DNA of 5,582 bases from Coleofasciculus sp. S288. GTDB lineage: Bacteria > Cyanobacteriota > Cyanobacteriia > Cyanobacteriales > Coleofasciculaceae. Positions within the stretch are counted from its first letter, which is position 1. The number at the start of each line of letters is the position of its first letter. This document shows positions 1 through 5,390 of the stretch, one piece after another. The DNA is taken from assembly GCA_020216575.1 (NCBI GenBank), contig JAIUYC010000353.1, positions 1 to 5,582 on the forward strand, written 5' to 3'. The notes under the pieces are model-generated. The model was not told the DNA's origin. It made no database searches and was given only the letters and a program-made list of their open reading frames with translations. Made by a program: the position numbers and the translations under genes.

Positions 1-717
1 ATCCAACCCTTGATGTGGCTAATTCTTTTTGGGGCATTGTTTCAAAATGCTCCTAAAGGACTGTTTGGCAATAGTCTCTCTTACGGACAATTCTTAGGCG
101 CTGGCGTGATTGTGTTTACGGCTTTTGCTGGGGCCCTGAATGCTGGCTTACCCGTCATGTTTGACCGAGAATTTGGATTCTTGAACCGATTACTGGTGGC
201 ACCTTTAGCCTCTCGGTTTTCCATTGTTACCGCCAATGCGATTTACATTATTGCCCTTAGCTTAATTCAAGCAGCGGTCATCGTTGCAGCTAGCGCCGTT
301 TTAGGAGCGGGTTTACCCGATCCACTGGGTCTGGGGGTGATTGCCCTGATTGTCTTCCTGTTGGTTGTCGGGGTTACAGCGTTGAGTCTGGGACTAGCGT
401 TTGCTCTTCCCGGTCACATCGAGCTGATTGCGGTAATTTTTGTAATGACCTTACCATTGCTGTTTGCTAGCACTGCCCTTGCACCTCTCTCCTTCATGCC
501 GGAATGGTTGCAGGTTGTGGCGAGTTTGAATCCTCTCAGCTATGCGATCGAGCCAATTCGTTACCTTTATACCCACACGGACTGGTCGCTGGGTAGTATG
601 GTGATGCAAGCCCCTTGGGCGTCAATTACATTTGGTGGGGCTTTACTGATATTACTTGGGTTTGATGCTCTAGTATTAGTGGCAATTCAACCCCTACTGC
701 GTCGCCGATTTGCTTAA
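1..717 (+). CDS. ABC-2 type transporter permease, 5' end outside window
   Basis: This is the membrane-spanning subunit of an ABC exporter, which would pair with an ATPase not seen here. The frame is open from base 1 (Ile-Gln-Pro-Leu-Met-Trp), so the TTG at 10 is not a true start. About 238 residues are visible; family members usually have 250-290, so a few dozen N-terminal residues are missing. About six hydrophobic segments are seen, at visible residues 4-14, 29-53, 75-103, 110-138, 140-165 and 206-232. Between the second and third is the ABC-2 signature, including MFDREFGFLNRLLVAPL. Near the end comes the family's second landmark, LNPLSYAIEPIRYLYT, followed by a last membrane helix and an Arg-rich tail (LLRRRFA). 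The substrate cannot be told; DrrB-like drug or lipid exporters and NodJ-like polysaccharide exporters share this fold. The family call is secure, the substrate is open. The stop lies 39 bases before the next gene on the same strand. Confidence 0.93.
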   Translation: MQPLMWLILFGALFQNAPKGLFGNSLSYGQFLGAGVIVFTAFAGALNAGLPVMFDREFGFLNRLLVAPLASRFSIVTANAIYIIALSLIQAAVIVAASAVLGAGLPDPLGLGVIALIVFLLVVGVTALSLGLAFALPGHIELIAVIFVMTLPLLFASTALAPLSFMPEWLQVVASLNPLSYAIEPIRYLYTHTDWSLGSMVMQAPWASITFGGALLILLGFDALVLVAIQPLLRRRFA

Positions 718-756
718 ATAGAATCATTGAATTAGCATATATTGCCGTAAGCTGCC

Positions 757-1161
757 ATGAACATGAGTCCCCAATTGGTTCCAGCATTCGCTTCGAGGTT
801 ACTCAGTCGCCTTGCTCTCGGCGTCAGTTTGCTAGCCGCAGGCATCAGCATCACCTCGGCTGTGCTGACTCAATCGGCTTCAGCTCAAACAGAAGAGAGA
901 GTTAACCCCCTCGAAGGACTCACAACGGGACAAGGCGAGCGAGACTCTATAACTGGCGAGACGAGTGGTGGTTTCAACCCTTTAAACTTGGTTCTTTGCG
1001 CTCAAACCAATAGTTGTTCGATAGACTTTTCTGAGTTCAGCCGGAATAAGGAACAAGAGCTAGATGCAACGACTGAATCGTTCCGCGAAGAATTCCTGCG
1101 GTTGAATCAACAACAGCTACGGTCTCCAGAGAACTCACGGACAACACCACCGGCAAATTAG
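757..1161 (+). CDS. Small exported protein of unknown function
   Basis: I do not recognise this 134-residue protein. It begins with a typical Sec signal peptide: Arg14 and Arg18, a hydrophobic core at about residues 19-37, and an ASA motif predicting cleavage after Ala43. The mature part would be about 91 residues, polar and low in complexity, with Gly/Thr/Ser/Glu-rich stretches at 46-72. Two cysteines, Cys81 and Cys87, lie six residues apart and could form a disulfide outside the cytoplasm. A charged, probably helical segment follows (about 93-121), then a Pro/Ser/Thr tail. ATG at 757 is used; a second in-frame ATG at 763 would also keep the signal peptide. Neither has a clear Shine-Dalgarno sequence. 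A TATATT hexamer at 738-743 could be a -10 box, without a good -35. The gene follows the permease by 39 bases and may be read with it. No transmembrane anchor or lipobox is seen. Confidence 0.8.
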   Translation: MNMSPQLVPAFASRLLSRLALGVSLLAAGISITSAVLTQSASAQTEERVNPLEGLTTGQGERDSITGETSGGFNPLNLVLCAQTNSCSIDFSEFSRNKEQELDATTESFREEFLRLNQQQLRSPENSRTTPPAN

Positions 1162-1173
1162 TTGACCAAGAAC

Positions 1174-1239
1174 GGCAGAAGGCAGACGGAAGAGGGCAGA
1201 CGGCTTGCTTTTATGCCCAACTGCTGTCTGCCTTCTGTC
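1174..1239. repeat. Heptamer repeats arranged as a long inverted repeat
   Basis: From 1174 four 7-base units follow one another: ggcagaa, ggcagac, ggaagag, ggcagac. The opposite orientation appears at 1224-1239. The arms 1176-1187 and 1226-1237 are perfect 12-base complements; with G-T pairs and flanking matches the stem reaches 16 pairs (1174-1189 with 1224-1239). Inside the loop, gggca (1194-1198) can pair with tgccc (1214-1218). It resembles the short tandemly repeated repetitive (STRR) heptamers known in filamentous cyanobacteria. There is no T-run after it, so it is not a standard terminator. Confidence 0.75.
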
Positions 1240-1261
1240 CACTGATAAGGATCAAGGGTTT

Positions 1262-1290
1262 CAAGCAACTGAGATACTTTCAGTTGCTTG
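1262..1290. other. Perfect 11-bp hairpin, 7-base loop
   Basis: Bases 1262-1272 (caagcaactga) are exactly complementary to 1280-1290, with loop gatactt. It sits between the converging exported-protein and peroxiredoxin genes. It has no T-tract on either side, so it may be an RNA 3'-end structure, a repeat remnant or a protein site; the sequence does not decide. Confidence 0.6.
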
Positions 1291-1340
1291 TATAAGAGGT
1301 CGGGTTTGAATCCCCATCTGAAGACTCCATGAAAGCCCTC

Positions 1341-1361
1341 TGCCTCCTGTCCTCTGCCTTC
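1341..1361. repeat. Three degenerate heptamer units
   Basis: The units tgcctcc, tgtcctc and tgccttc lie head to tail. They are the complement-strand version of the units at 1174-1201, so the same repeat family occurs again about 150 bases away. No coding frame covers them. Confidence 0.6.
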
Positions 1362-1390
1362 TTCAACTTAGCAAAGGACACAAAAACTTT

Positions 1391-1417
1391 AGGGGCATGG
1401 TAGTAAAACATGCCCCT
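1391..1417 (-). terminator. Rho-independent-like terminator of the peroxiredoxin gene
   Basis: A perfect 9-bp stem (aggggcatg at 1391-1399 with catgcccct at 1409-1417) has a 9-base loop. It begins 27 bases past the peroxiredoxin stop codon. Read on the minus strand, the stem is followed by aaagtttttg, a moderate T-run. On the plus strand no T-run follows, so it probably acts for the minus strand only. Confidence 0.7.
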
Positions 1418-1443
1418 GCTCGGCTTTGAGAATGTTACCAAGC

Positions 1444-1878
1444 TTAGCTCATTGCAGATAGGATATCTTGGGCGTGAGACTCCGTTTTTACCTTCTCATC
1501 AACGTAGGTGATTTTGCCATTGCCGTCAATAACGTAAGTTACGCGCTTGGCGTAACCGCCACCATCAACATCATAAGCTTTAGTAATCGTTCCATCTGGA
1601 TCGGCTAGCAGTTGGAAAGGCAGACCATACTTCTCCTTAAATAGTTTATGGGATGCCTCATCGTCCATGCTGACCCCAAGAACGACCATGTCTTTGCCTT
1701 GATATTGGGCATAGTTATCTCGGAAACTCTGAGCTTCTTTAGTGCATCCAGGAGTATCGTCTTTAGGATAAAAATACAAAACCACTGTTTTACCTGCTAA
1801 GTCGGACAGGGAAATGGTATTGCCATCGCTGTCTTTGGCGGTAAAGCTTGGGGCATCCATACCAACTGAAAGAGCCAT
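1444..1878 (-). CDS. bcp: Peroxiredoxin, PrxQ/BCP family, single-cysteine form
   Basis: This is a thiol peroxidase that reduces hydrogen peroxide and organic hydroperoxides, expected in the cytoplasm. The 144-residue length and layout fit BCP/PrxQ. The active site is PKDDTPGCT at residues 38-46, with Pro38, Thr42 and peroxidatic Cys45; the conserved arginine is Arg112 in KRVTYVID. The N-terminal VGMDAPSFTAKDSDG and the GVSMDD strand at 68-73 are also typical. In E. coli BCP the resolving cysteine is five residues after the peroxidatic one; here that residue is Gln50, and Cys45 is the only cysteine in the protein. Recycling must therefore use an external thiol such as glutaredoxin, thioredoxin or glutathione (inference). 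The ATG at 1876-1878 has a good Shine-Dalgarno sequence, ggagg, eight bases upstream. A hairpin terminator follows the stop. The gene is transcribed alone, divergent from the 2296 gene. Confidence 0.96.
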   Translation of the reverse strand: MALSVGMDAPSFTAKDSDGNTISLSDLAGKTVVLYFYPKDDTPGCTKEAQSFRDNYAQYQGKDMVVLGVSMDDEASHKLFKEKYGLPFQLLADPDGTITKAYDVDGGGYAKRVTYVIDGNGKITYVDEKVKTESHAQDILSAMS

Positions 1879-1886
1879 AAATTCTG

Positions 1887-1891
1887 CCTCC
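1887..1891 (-). promoter_or_regulatory. Shine-Dalgarno site of the peroxiredoxin gene
   Basis: On the minus strand ggagg lies eight bases before the ATG. It is the clearest ribosome binding site in the window and fixes this start. Confidence 0.8.
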
Positions 1892-2042
1892 TGTTTGTTT
1901 GAGGTGAACTTTCTCCTCTAAATATTACAGTAAATACACAATTTACCCTGTTCCAAGCGGCAAGGGTGGAATGTTGTAGGGAGTATCCCAAATGTGCAAG
2001 TTTAAAGAAGGGTGGGGAGAGTTTATAGCATTTCCTAGTCTA

Positions 2043-2112
2043 GTGAGGTAGATCATTGAGCTTCAAGTCCCCCTTTTGAAGGGGGATTTAGGGGGATCGT
2101 GTTGTACCTCAC
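2043..2112. repeat. MITE-like 70-base inverted-repeat unit
   Basis: The ends are perfect 8-base inverted repeats, gtgaggta at 2043-2050 and tacctcac at 2105-2112. Inside lies a G/C-run hairpin: tccccctt at 2068-2075 pairs with aaggggga at 2079-2086 around a 3-base loop. A second ggggga follows at 2091-2096. C-run/G-run units of this kind are common repeats in cyanobacterial spacers. Without a coding frame it could only be a non-autonomous element or remnant. No target-site duplication is evident. Confidence 0.55.
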
Positions 2113-2254
2113 ATGAGAGAGAACCGCTATATATATAAATTCTTCCCTACTCCCCCGCTTCCCTGCCGACCGTATTTTTACAAAAACAGGCTGCGCCCAA
2201 TGTTGTATGGCAGGAGCGACTGAAAACTGCTTAGCTTAAGATAGGAAAGAAAAT

Positions 2255-2281
2255 TTGACTGCGCTCCGAGTCGTGTAAAGT
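2255..2281 (+). promoter_or_regulatory. Possible promoter of the 2296 gene
   Basis: TTGACT (2255-2260) matches the -35 consensus at five of six bases. TAAAGT (2276-2281) is a weak -10 match, and the 15-base spacer is short. If used, transcription would begin only a few bases before the ATG, in keeping with the lack of a Shine-Dalgarno sequence there. Confidence 0.25.
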
Positions 2282-2295
2282 TATTAATCGGTGCA

Positions 2296-2706
2296 ATGAC
2301 GTTGATTCAGCCTCAAACCACTCAATCTATTCAGTATTCGCCTATCACGGTCAAACGTGCAGAACGAGCAATGTTGTGTTTGCCGTTTCAGCTATCTTTG
2401 TTTGTAGCGATGCGATCGCATAGCGTTCCCCTGCCTGCGATCGCAAATCGAGAGGGTTTTGAGCAGCAGTACACGAGACGCCCAATATCAGAATTGGCAG
2501 TAGAAAATGCTTTAATGTGGTTAATTCAAGTTGGTGTCTTGCGGCGAGAAGTTGATGGTCAAGGAATCACAGACAGTTTTCGCCTAACACCTTTAGGTCG
2601 CCAGCTCGTCGAAAAATGGGAACACCAGGCAGGAGAATTGCCTCCTCCAACCGTTTTAGAGCGGCTTTATAATGCACTGAACCGATGGGTACGACTGCCT
2701 GTTTAA
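2296..2706 (+). CDS. Small winged-helix-like cyanobacterial protein (Npun_F0494-like)
   Basis: This 136-residue cytoplasmic protein has no signal peptide or membrane segment. From memory it resembles the conserved cyanobacterial family named Npun_F0494, whose function is unknown; I could not search to confirm. Residues 20-42 (KRAERAMLC onward) look helical. Residues 60-85 include TRRPISELAVENALMWLIQ and a helix ending in GVLRRE. Residues 95-108 (FRLTPLGRQLVEKW) look like the wing and last helix of a winged helix, as in MarR or PadR proteins. DNA binding is therefore possible but unproven. Two HIP1 octamers fall inside codons for residues 39-42 and 48-50. The ATG at 2296 has no clear ribosome site; a later ATG (Met26) would remove conserved-looking sequence. 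The gene precedes cobQ by 76 bases on the same strand. Confidence 0.85.
   Translation: MTLIQPQTTQSIQYSPITVKRAERAMLCLPFQLSLFVAMRSHSVPLPAIANREGFEQQYTRRPISELAVENALMWLIQVGVLRREVDGQGITDSFRLTPLGRQLVEKWEHQAGELPPPTVLERLYNALNRWVRLPV
2412..2444. repeat. Two HIP1 octamers inside the 2296 gene
   Basis: GCGATCGC occurs at 2412-2419 and 2437-2444, 25 bases apart. HIP1 is a highly iterated palindrome that marks many cyanobacterial genomes. Confidence 0.95.
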
Positions 2707-2725
2707 ATAAGTAATAACTTATTTA
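2704..2725 (+). other. AT-rich hairpin over the stop codon of the 2296 gene
   Basis: taaataagt (2704-2712) pairs perfectly with acttattta (2717-2725) around an aata loop. The stem includes the TAA stop. It is A/T only apart from one G-C pair and has no T-run after it, so it is at best a weak terminator or an mRNA 3'-end structure. Confidence 0.4.
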
Positions 2726-2782
2726 TAGAAAGGGTGGCTTCTACAATCGCTATTGTCTAGCCCCTACCCCCTAACCCTGAAT

Positions 2783-4273
2783 ATGAAAGCAATTATGGTT
2801 GTGGGGACAACGTCCCACGCAGGAAAATCCTTGATTACAACCGCTCTGTGCCGCATTCTCTCGCGGCGCGGCTGGCGGGTATCGCCCTTTAAGGGACAGA
2901 ACATGGCGCTCAATGCCTATGTGACGCCGAATGGTGGAGAGATAGGACACGCACAGGCGGTACAGGCTTGGGCAGCAGGCGTAATGCCCTGTGTGGAGAT
3001 GAATCCGATTTTACTCAAGCCCCAAGGAGACATGACTTCTCAGGTCATTATCATGGGCAAAGCTGTGGGTAAAGTCAACGCCGCAGATTACTACGAGCAG
3101 TATTTTGACCCAGGTTGGCAGGCGATTCAAGAAGCACTGCAACGGTTGAGTCATGAGTTCGATCTCGTTGTTTGTGAAGGTGCGGGGAGTCCTGCCGAGA
3201 TTAACCTCAAGCACCGCGACTTGACCAACATGCGAGTGGCGCGACACTTAAATGCTCCCACGCTACTAGTTGTTGATATTGACCGAGGTGGAGCATTCGC
3301 TCATGTGGTTGGCACGTTGGAGTTACTCGAACCTGAGGAACGTGCCTTGATCAAGGGTGTGGTGATTAATAAGTTTAGAGGACAGCGATCGCTCTTGGAA
3401 CCCGGTATCACCTGGCTGGAAAATCGGACGAAGATTCCCGTTCTCGGCGTCATTCCCTGGATGGAGCATCTGTTCCCCTCAGAAGACTCCCTCGACCTCT
3501 TGGAACGAAAACCCAGAATTAAGACAGGGAGCGAAATCACGATTGCGGTGATTCGACTTCCCCGAATTTCTAACTTTACCGACTTCGATGCCCTAGAAGC
3601 CGAACCTACGGTTACCGTGAAGTATCTGATGCCGAATCAACCTTTGGGGCATCCCGATGCGATAATTATTCCAGGAACTAAGACCACGATTGCTGACTTG
3701 ATGCTTCTCCACAAAACTGGCATGGCAGCGGAGATTCAACACTATGCTGCCGCAGGTGGTACAGTTCTCGGAATTTGTGGGGGATTCCAAATGCTAGGCA
3801 AGACGATCGCCGATCCAGAGGGGATAGAGGGTCAGGAGGGACGCTATCAGGGATTGGATTTGTTACCCTTAAAAACGGTCATTACGGGTAGCAAAGTAGC
3901 GCGTCAGCGGCTTGTAACATCCAACTATCCCCAAGTCGGTTTACCCGTCGCTGGGTATGAAATTCATCAAGGGCGATCGCGACTGTTGGAGTCTAATGAA
4001 GGAGAAAAATCTTTTTCTTATAAGCCTTTATTTGATGACGCCGGTTTAGGCATTGTTGATGTTTCTCAATCGATTTGGGGCAGTTACCTTCACGGACTTT
4101 TTGACAATGGACCCTGGCGACGTGCCTGGTTAAACCACCTGCGGCAGCAAAGGGGATTGCCATCTCTCCCCACTGGGGTTACCAACTACCGGGAACAACG
4201 AGAAGCCATTTTAAACTCACTTGCCGATACCGTGGAAGCTTTTTTAGATTTAAGTCCAATTTTACCGTCCTAG
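2783..4273 (+). CDS. cobQ: Cobyric acid synthase (adenosylcobyrate amidating)
   Basis: CobQ (CbiP) is the glutamine- and ATP-dependent enzyme that amidates side chains b, d, e and g of adenosylcobyrinate a,c-diamide to give adenosylcobyric acid, a late step of corrinoid synthesis. The protein has 496 residues, usual for the family. The N-terminal dethiobiotin-synthetase-like domain carries the P-loop at residues 8-16 (GTTSHAGKS), the family signature FKGQNMALN (36-44), and conserved blocks CEGAGSPAEINL and VVDIDRGGAFAHV. The C-terminal class I glutamine amidotransferase domain, from about residue 250, has nucleophile Cys332 in GICGG and His437 in GSYLHGLFDNGPWRRAWLN. The ATG at 2783 is chosen because MKAIMVVG is the usual beginning. 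An in-frame TTG at 2753 would add ten residues unlike the family; neither start has a close Shine-Dalgarno. It probably forms a unit with the downstream ferredoxin-like gene. Two HIP1 octamers lie within it. Confidence 0.97.
   Translation: MKAIMVVGTTSHAGKSLITTALCRILSRRGWRVSPFKGQNMALNAYVTPNGGEIGHAQAVQAWAAGVMPCVEMNPILLKPQGDMTSQVIIMGKAVGKVNAADYYEQYFDPGWQAIQEALQRLSHEFDLVVCEGAGSPAEINLKHRDLTNMRVARHLNAPTLLVVDIDRGGAFAHVVGTLELLEPEERALIKGVVINKFRGQRSLLEPGITWLENRTKIPVLGVIPWMEHLFPSEDSLDLLERKPRIKTGSEITIAVIRLPRISNFTDFDALEAEPTVTVKYLMPNQPLGHPDAIIIPGTKTTIADLMLLHKTGMAAEIQHYAAAGGTVLGICGGFQMLGKTIADPEGIEGQEGRYQGLDLLPLKTVITGSKVARQRLVTSNYPQVGLPVAGYEIHQGRSRLLESNEGEKSFSYKPLFDDAGLGIVDVSQSIWGSYLHGLFDNGPWRRAWLNHLRQQRGLPSLPTGVTNYREQREAILNSLADTVEAFLDLSPILPS
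3385..3392. repeat. HIP1 octamer in cobQ
   Basis: A perfect GCGATCGC lies inside the coding region. Confidence 0.95.
3973..3980. repeat. HIP1 octamer in cobQ
   Basis: A second perfect GCGATCGC lies inside cobQ. A seven-of-eight variant sits at about 3803-3810. Confidence 0.95.
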
Positions 4274-4284
4274 AAGCCATTTTA
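4201..4284. repeat. 13-base direct repeat across the cobQ stop
   Basis: agaagccatttta occurs at 4201-4213 inside cobQ and again at 4272-4284, where it includes the last two bases of the stop codon. The copies are offset by 71 bases. The second copy could come from a partial duplication of the gene end; only this core is shared. Confidence 0.6.
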
Positions 4285-4290
4285 GAGTTT

Positions 4291-4304
4291 GGATTTTGGA
4301 TTTT
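4291..4304. repeat. Two ggatttt heptamers before the ferredoxin-like gene
   Basis: Two exact ggatttt units end two bases before the ATG. Repeats of this kind are frequent in cyanobacterial spacers. They fill the place where a ribosome binding site would be, and no Shine-Dalgarno is seen. Confidence 0.5.
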
Positions 4305-4306
4305 AA

Positions 4307-4546
4307 ATGAGTGTTAGCGTTCGATTTTTGCCAGATGATATCACTGTTGAAGCTGAGGTAGGAGAGCCAATGCTCACAGTGGCTGAACGCGCTGGCGTAT
4401 TTATTCCCACGGGTTGCTTGATGGGGTCTTGTCATGCTTGTGAAGTAGAGATAGAGGATGGCCTAACTATCTGTGCCTGCATCACTGCTGTACCACCAGG
4501 CCGCGAGACGTTAACGATTAATCTTTACGTTGATCCGGCTTGGTAG
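4307..4546 (+). CDS. Short 2Fe-2S ferredoxin-like protein
   Basis: This 79-residue cytoplasmic protein has the plant-type ferredoxin fold signature. After an N-terminal beta strand pair (VSVRFLPDD, residues 3-11) and the helix-leading VGEPMLTVAERAGV (18-31) comes Cys37-x4-Cys42-x2-Cys45, which supplies three cluster ligands. In ordinary 95-100 residue ferredoxins the fourth cysteine lies nearly 30 residues after the third. Here it must be Cys56 or Cys58 in TICACITAVP, only 11-13 residues on, so a loop is missing; Cys58 aligns better with the TCxAxP context of plant-type ferredoxins. The protein ends in NLYVDPAW. It starts 33 bases after cobQ, on the same strand, probably in one transcript. 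A role as electron donor is expected of the fold; supplying electrons for corrin cobalt reduction is only a guess from position. There is no frameshift or truncation: start and stop are clean. Confidence 0.9.
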   Translation: MSVSVRFLPDDITVEAEVGEPMLTVAERAGVFIPTGCLMGSCHACEVEIEDGLTICACITAVPPGRETLTINLYVDPAW

Positions 4547-4668
4547 CTCATGGCAGTGCAAGGGGCAAGCTTATACACTTTTTTTCCTCCTGCCCGATCG
4601 CATTTTTCAGCAATTAGAGTTTGGGTTTGATTTGTGCAAGAGGTCTAATTTTAGGCAGCCGATGAGGA

Positions 4669-4709
4669 GCGATCGCCCACACCAAAAGAGTTTTACCCTG
4701 TGCGATCGC
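4669..4709. repeat. Two HIP1 octamers in the convergent spacer
   Basis: Perfect GCGATCGC copies lie at 4669-4676 and 4702-4709, 33 bases apart, and a seven-of-eight copy lies near 4595-4601. The last perfect copy directly abuts the Uma2 stop codon. The rest of the 163-base spacer (4547-4709) holds a seven-T run at 4579-4585 without a convincing stem, and no gene. Confidence 0.9.
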
Positions 4710-5297
4710 TCACATAATCCCCTGCAAATCCAAGATAAATCCCGGCAATACCTCCTCCCCTAAGAGAGTAGCTGGAGATTCAATAATTTCTACATCCTGA
4801 GCTGGACGATAAATTTCCACTCGCTGATTTTTCCGGTCAATTAACCAACCCAATCTTGCTCCATTGTCCCGATACTCCCTCATCTTTTCTTGAAGTTCTT
4901 TGAGAGAATCCGTCTCTGAGCGCAACTCCACCAAAAAATCCGGACAAATCGGAGCAAACTTCTTTCGCTGTTCTTCAGTTAAAGCTTCCCATCGTTCCCG
5001 CTTTACCCAAGAAGCATCAGGAGAGCGATCAGCACCATTTGGTAGTTTAAACCCTGTAGACGAATCAAACGCAATCCCTAGCTCATTAGTATCTGCCCAA
5101 TTGAACAAGCGTTGAGTGAGCCTGCCATTATAATTTCCCGTTTCACTGCCCGTTGGTGACATAATTAATAATTCCCCCAACGCTGTCCGCTCAAATCGGT
5201 AATCCCGGTTTCTCTGACATAATTGGAAAAACTGGTCATCTGTCAAATCGATACTCAATTTGAGCGTAGAAGGAAGACTAATCGTTGCCACATCCAT
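4710..5297 (-). CDS. Uma2 family (DUF820) PD-(D/E)XK nuclease-like protein
   Basis: This 195-residue protein has the length and motif order of the Uma2/DUF820 family, which is greatly expanded in cyanobacteria and has a restriction-endonuclease-like fold. Its cellular role and target are not established. Visible family features are the start of the fold at about residues 17-50 (LTDDQFFQLC, then GELLIMSPTGSETG), the acidic SPDASWV with Asp94, the core strand PDFLVELRS with Asp120 and Glu124, and the helix LQEKMREYRDNGARLGWLID with Lys138. The expected catalytic set Asp94, Glu124 and a nearby basic residue seems intact, so it may be active. The ATG at 5295-5297 has a weak ribosome site (aggg about nine bases upstream). 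It converges on the ferredoxin-like gene and has no functional link to its neighbours. Such genes are often solitary. Confidence 0.93.
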   Translation of the reverse strand: MDVATISLPSTLKLSIDLTDDQFFQLCQRNRDYRFERTALGELLIMSPTGSETGNYNGRLTQRLFNWADTNELGIAFDSSTGFKLPNGADRSPDASWVKRERWEALTEEQRKKFAPICPDFLVELRSETDSLKELQEKMREYRDNGARLGWLIDRKNQRVEIYRPAQDVEIIESPATLLGEEVLPGFILDLQGIM

Positions 5298-5313
5298 AAG
5301 CTTATCCCTGCAT

Positions 5314-5347
5314 CTTGATCAAGGCTGATTAAGGGTGCTACCCCTTA
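5314..5347. other. Palindrome and small hairpin upstream of the Uma2 gene
   Basis: cttgatcaag (5314-5323) is a perfect 10-base palindrome starting 16 bases upstream of the Uma2 start. Next to it taaggg (5330-5335) can pair with ccctta (5342-5347). They lie in the probable promoter region of the gene and could be an operator, but there is no independent support. Confidence 0.3.
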
Positions 5348-5390
5348 GTTTACTGCTCAGCAATGGCTGGCCTAAATCTAATCTGAAAAT

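Larger units (their letters stand above)
1879..2295. other. Divergent intergenic region, 417 bases
   Basis: This spacer separates the divergent peroxiredoxin and winged-helix-like genes, so it must hold both promoters. It contains the peroxiredoxin ribosome site, the inverted-repeat unit at 2043-2112, an alternating TA run at about 2128-2137, a pyrimidine-rich degenerate heptamer stretch at 2141-2168 (tcttccc, tactccc, ccgcttc, cctgccg), and a TTGACT box at 2255-2260. I found no convincing coding frame, tRNA or riboswitch. The minus-strand promoter could not be placed with confidence; TAATAT-like sequence near 1921-1930 is only suggestive. Confidence 0.6.

Noticed and set aside
1797..1991. 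Minus-strand frame overlapping the start of the peroxiredoxin gene
   Set aside because: It reads the peroxiredoxin N-terminus in another frame, and its product shows no recognisable pattern.
2707..2782. Cobalamin riboswitch before cobQ
   Set aside because: The gap is only 76 bases and lacks a B12-box-like sequence; the known riboswitch needs far more length.
3011..3790. Three minus-strand frames inside cobQ
   Set aside because: They lie opposite the strongly conserved cobQ frame and show no domain of their own.
4538..4585. Terminator after the ferredoxin-like gene
   Set aside because: There is a seven-T run, but the only stem found is 5 bp with a 23-base loop and sits eight bases away from the T-run.
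4530..4763. Plus-strand frame of 77 codons between the ferredoxin-like and Uma2 genes
   Set aside because: It overlaps both neighbours, spans HIP1 copies, has no ribosome site and no protein-like pattern.
4900..5115. Plus-strand frame inside the Uma2 gene
   Set aside because: It is antisense to the conserved Uma2 core, with no independent support.
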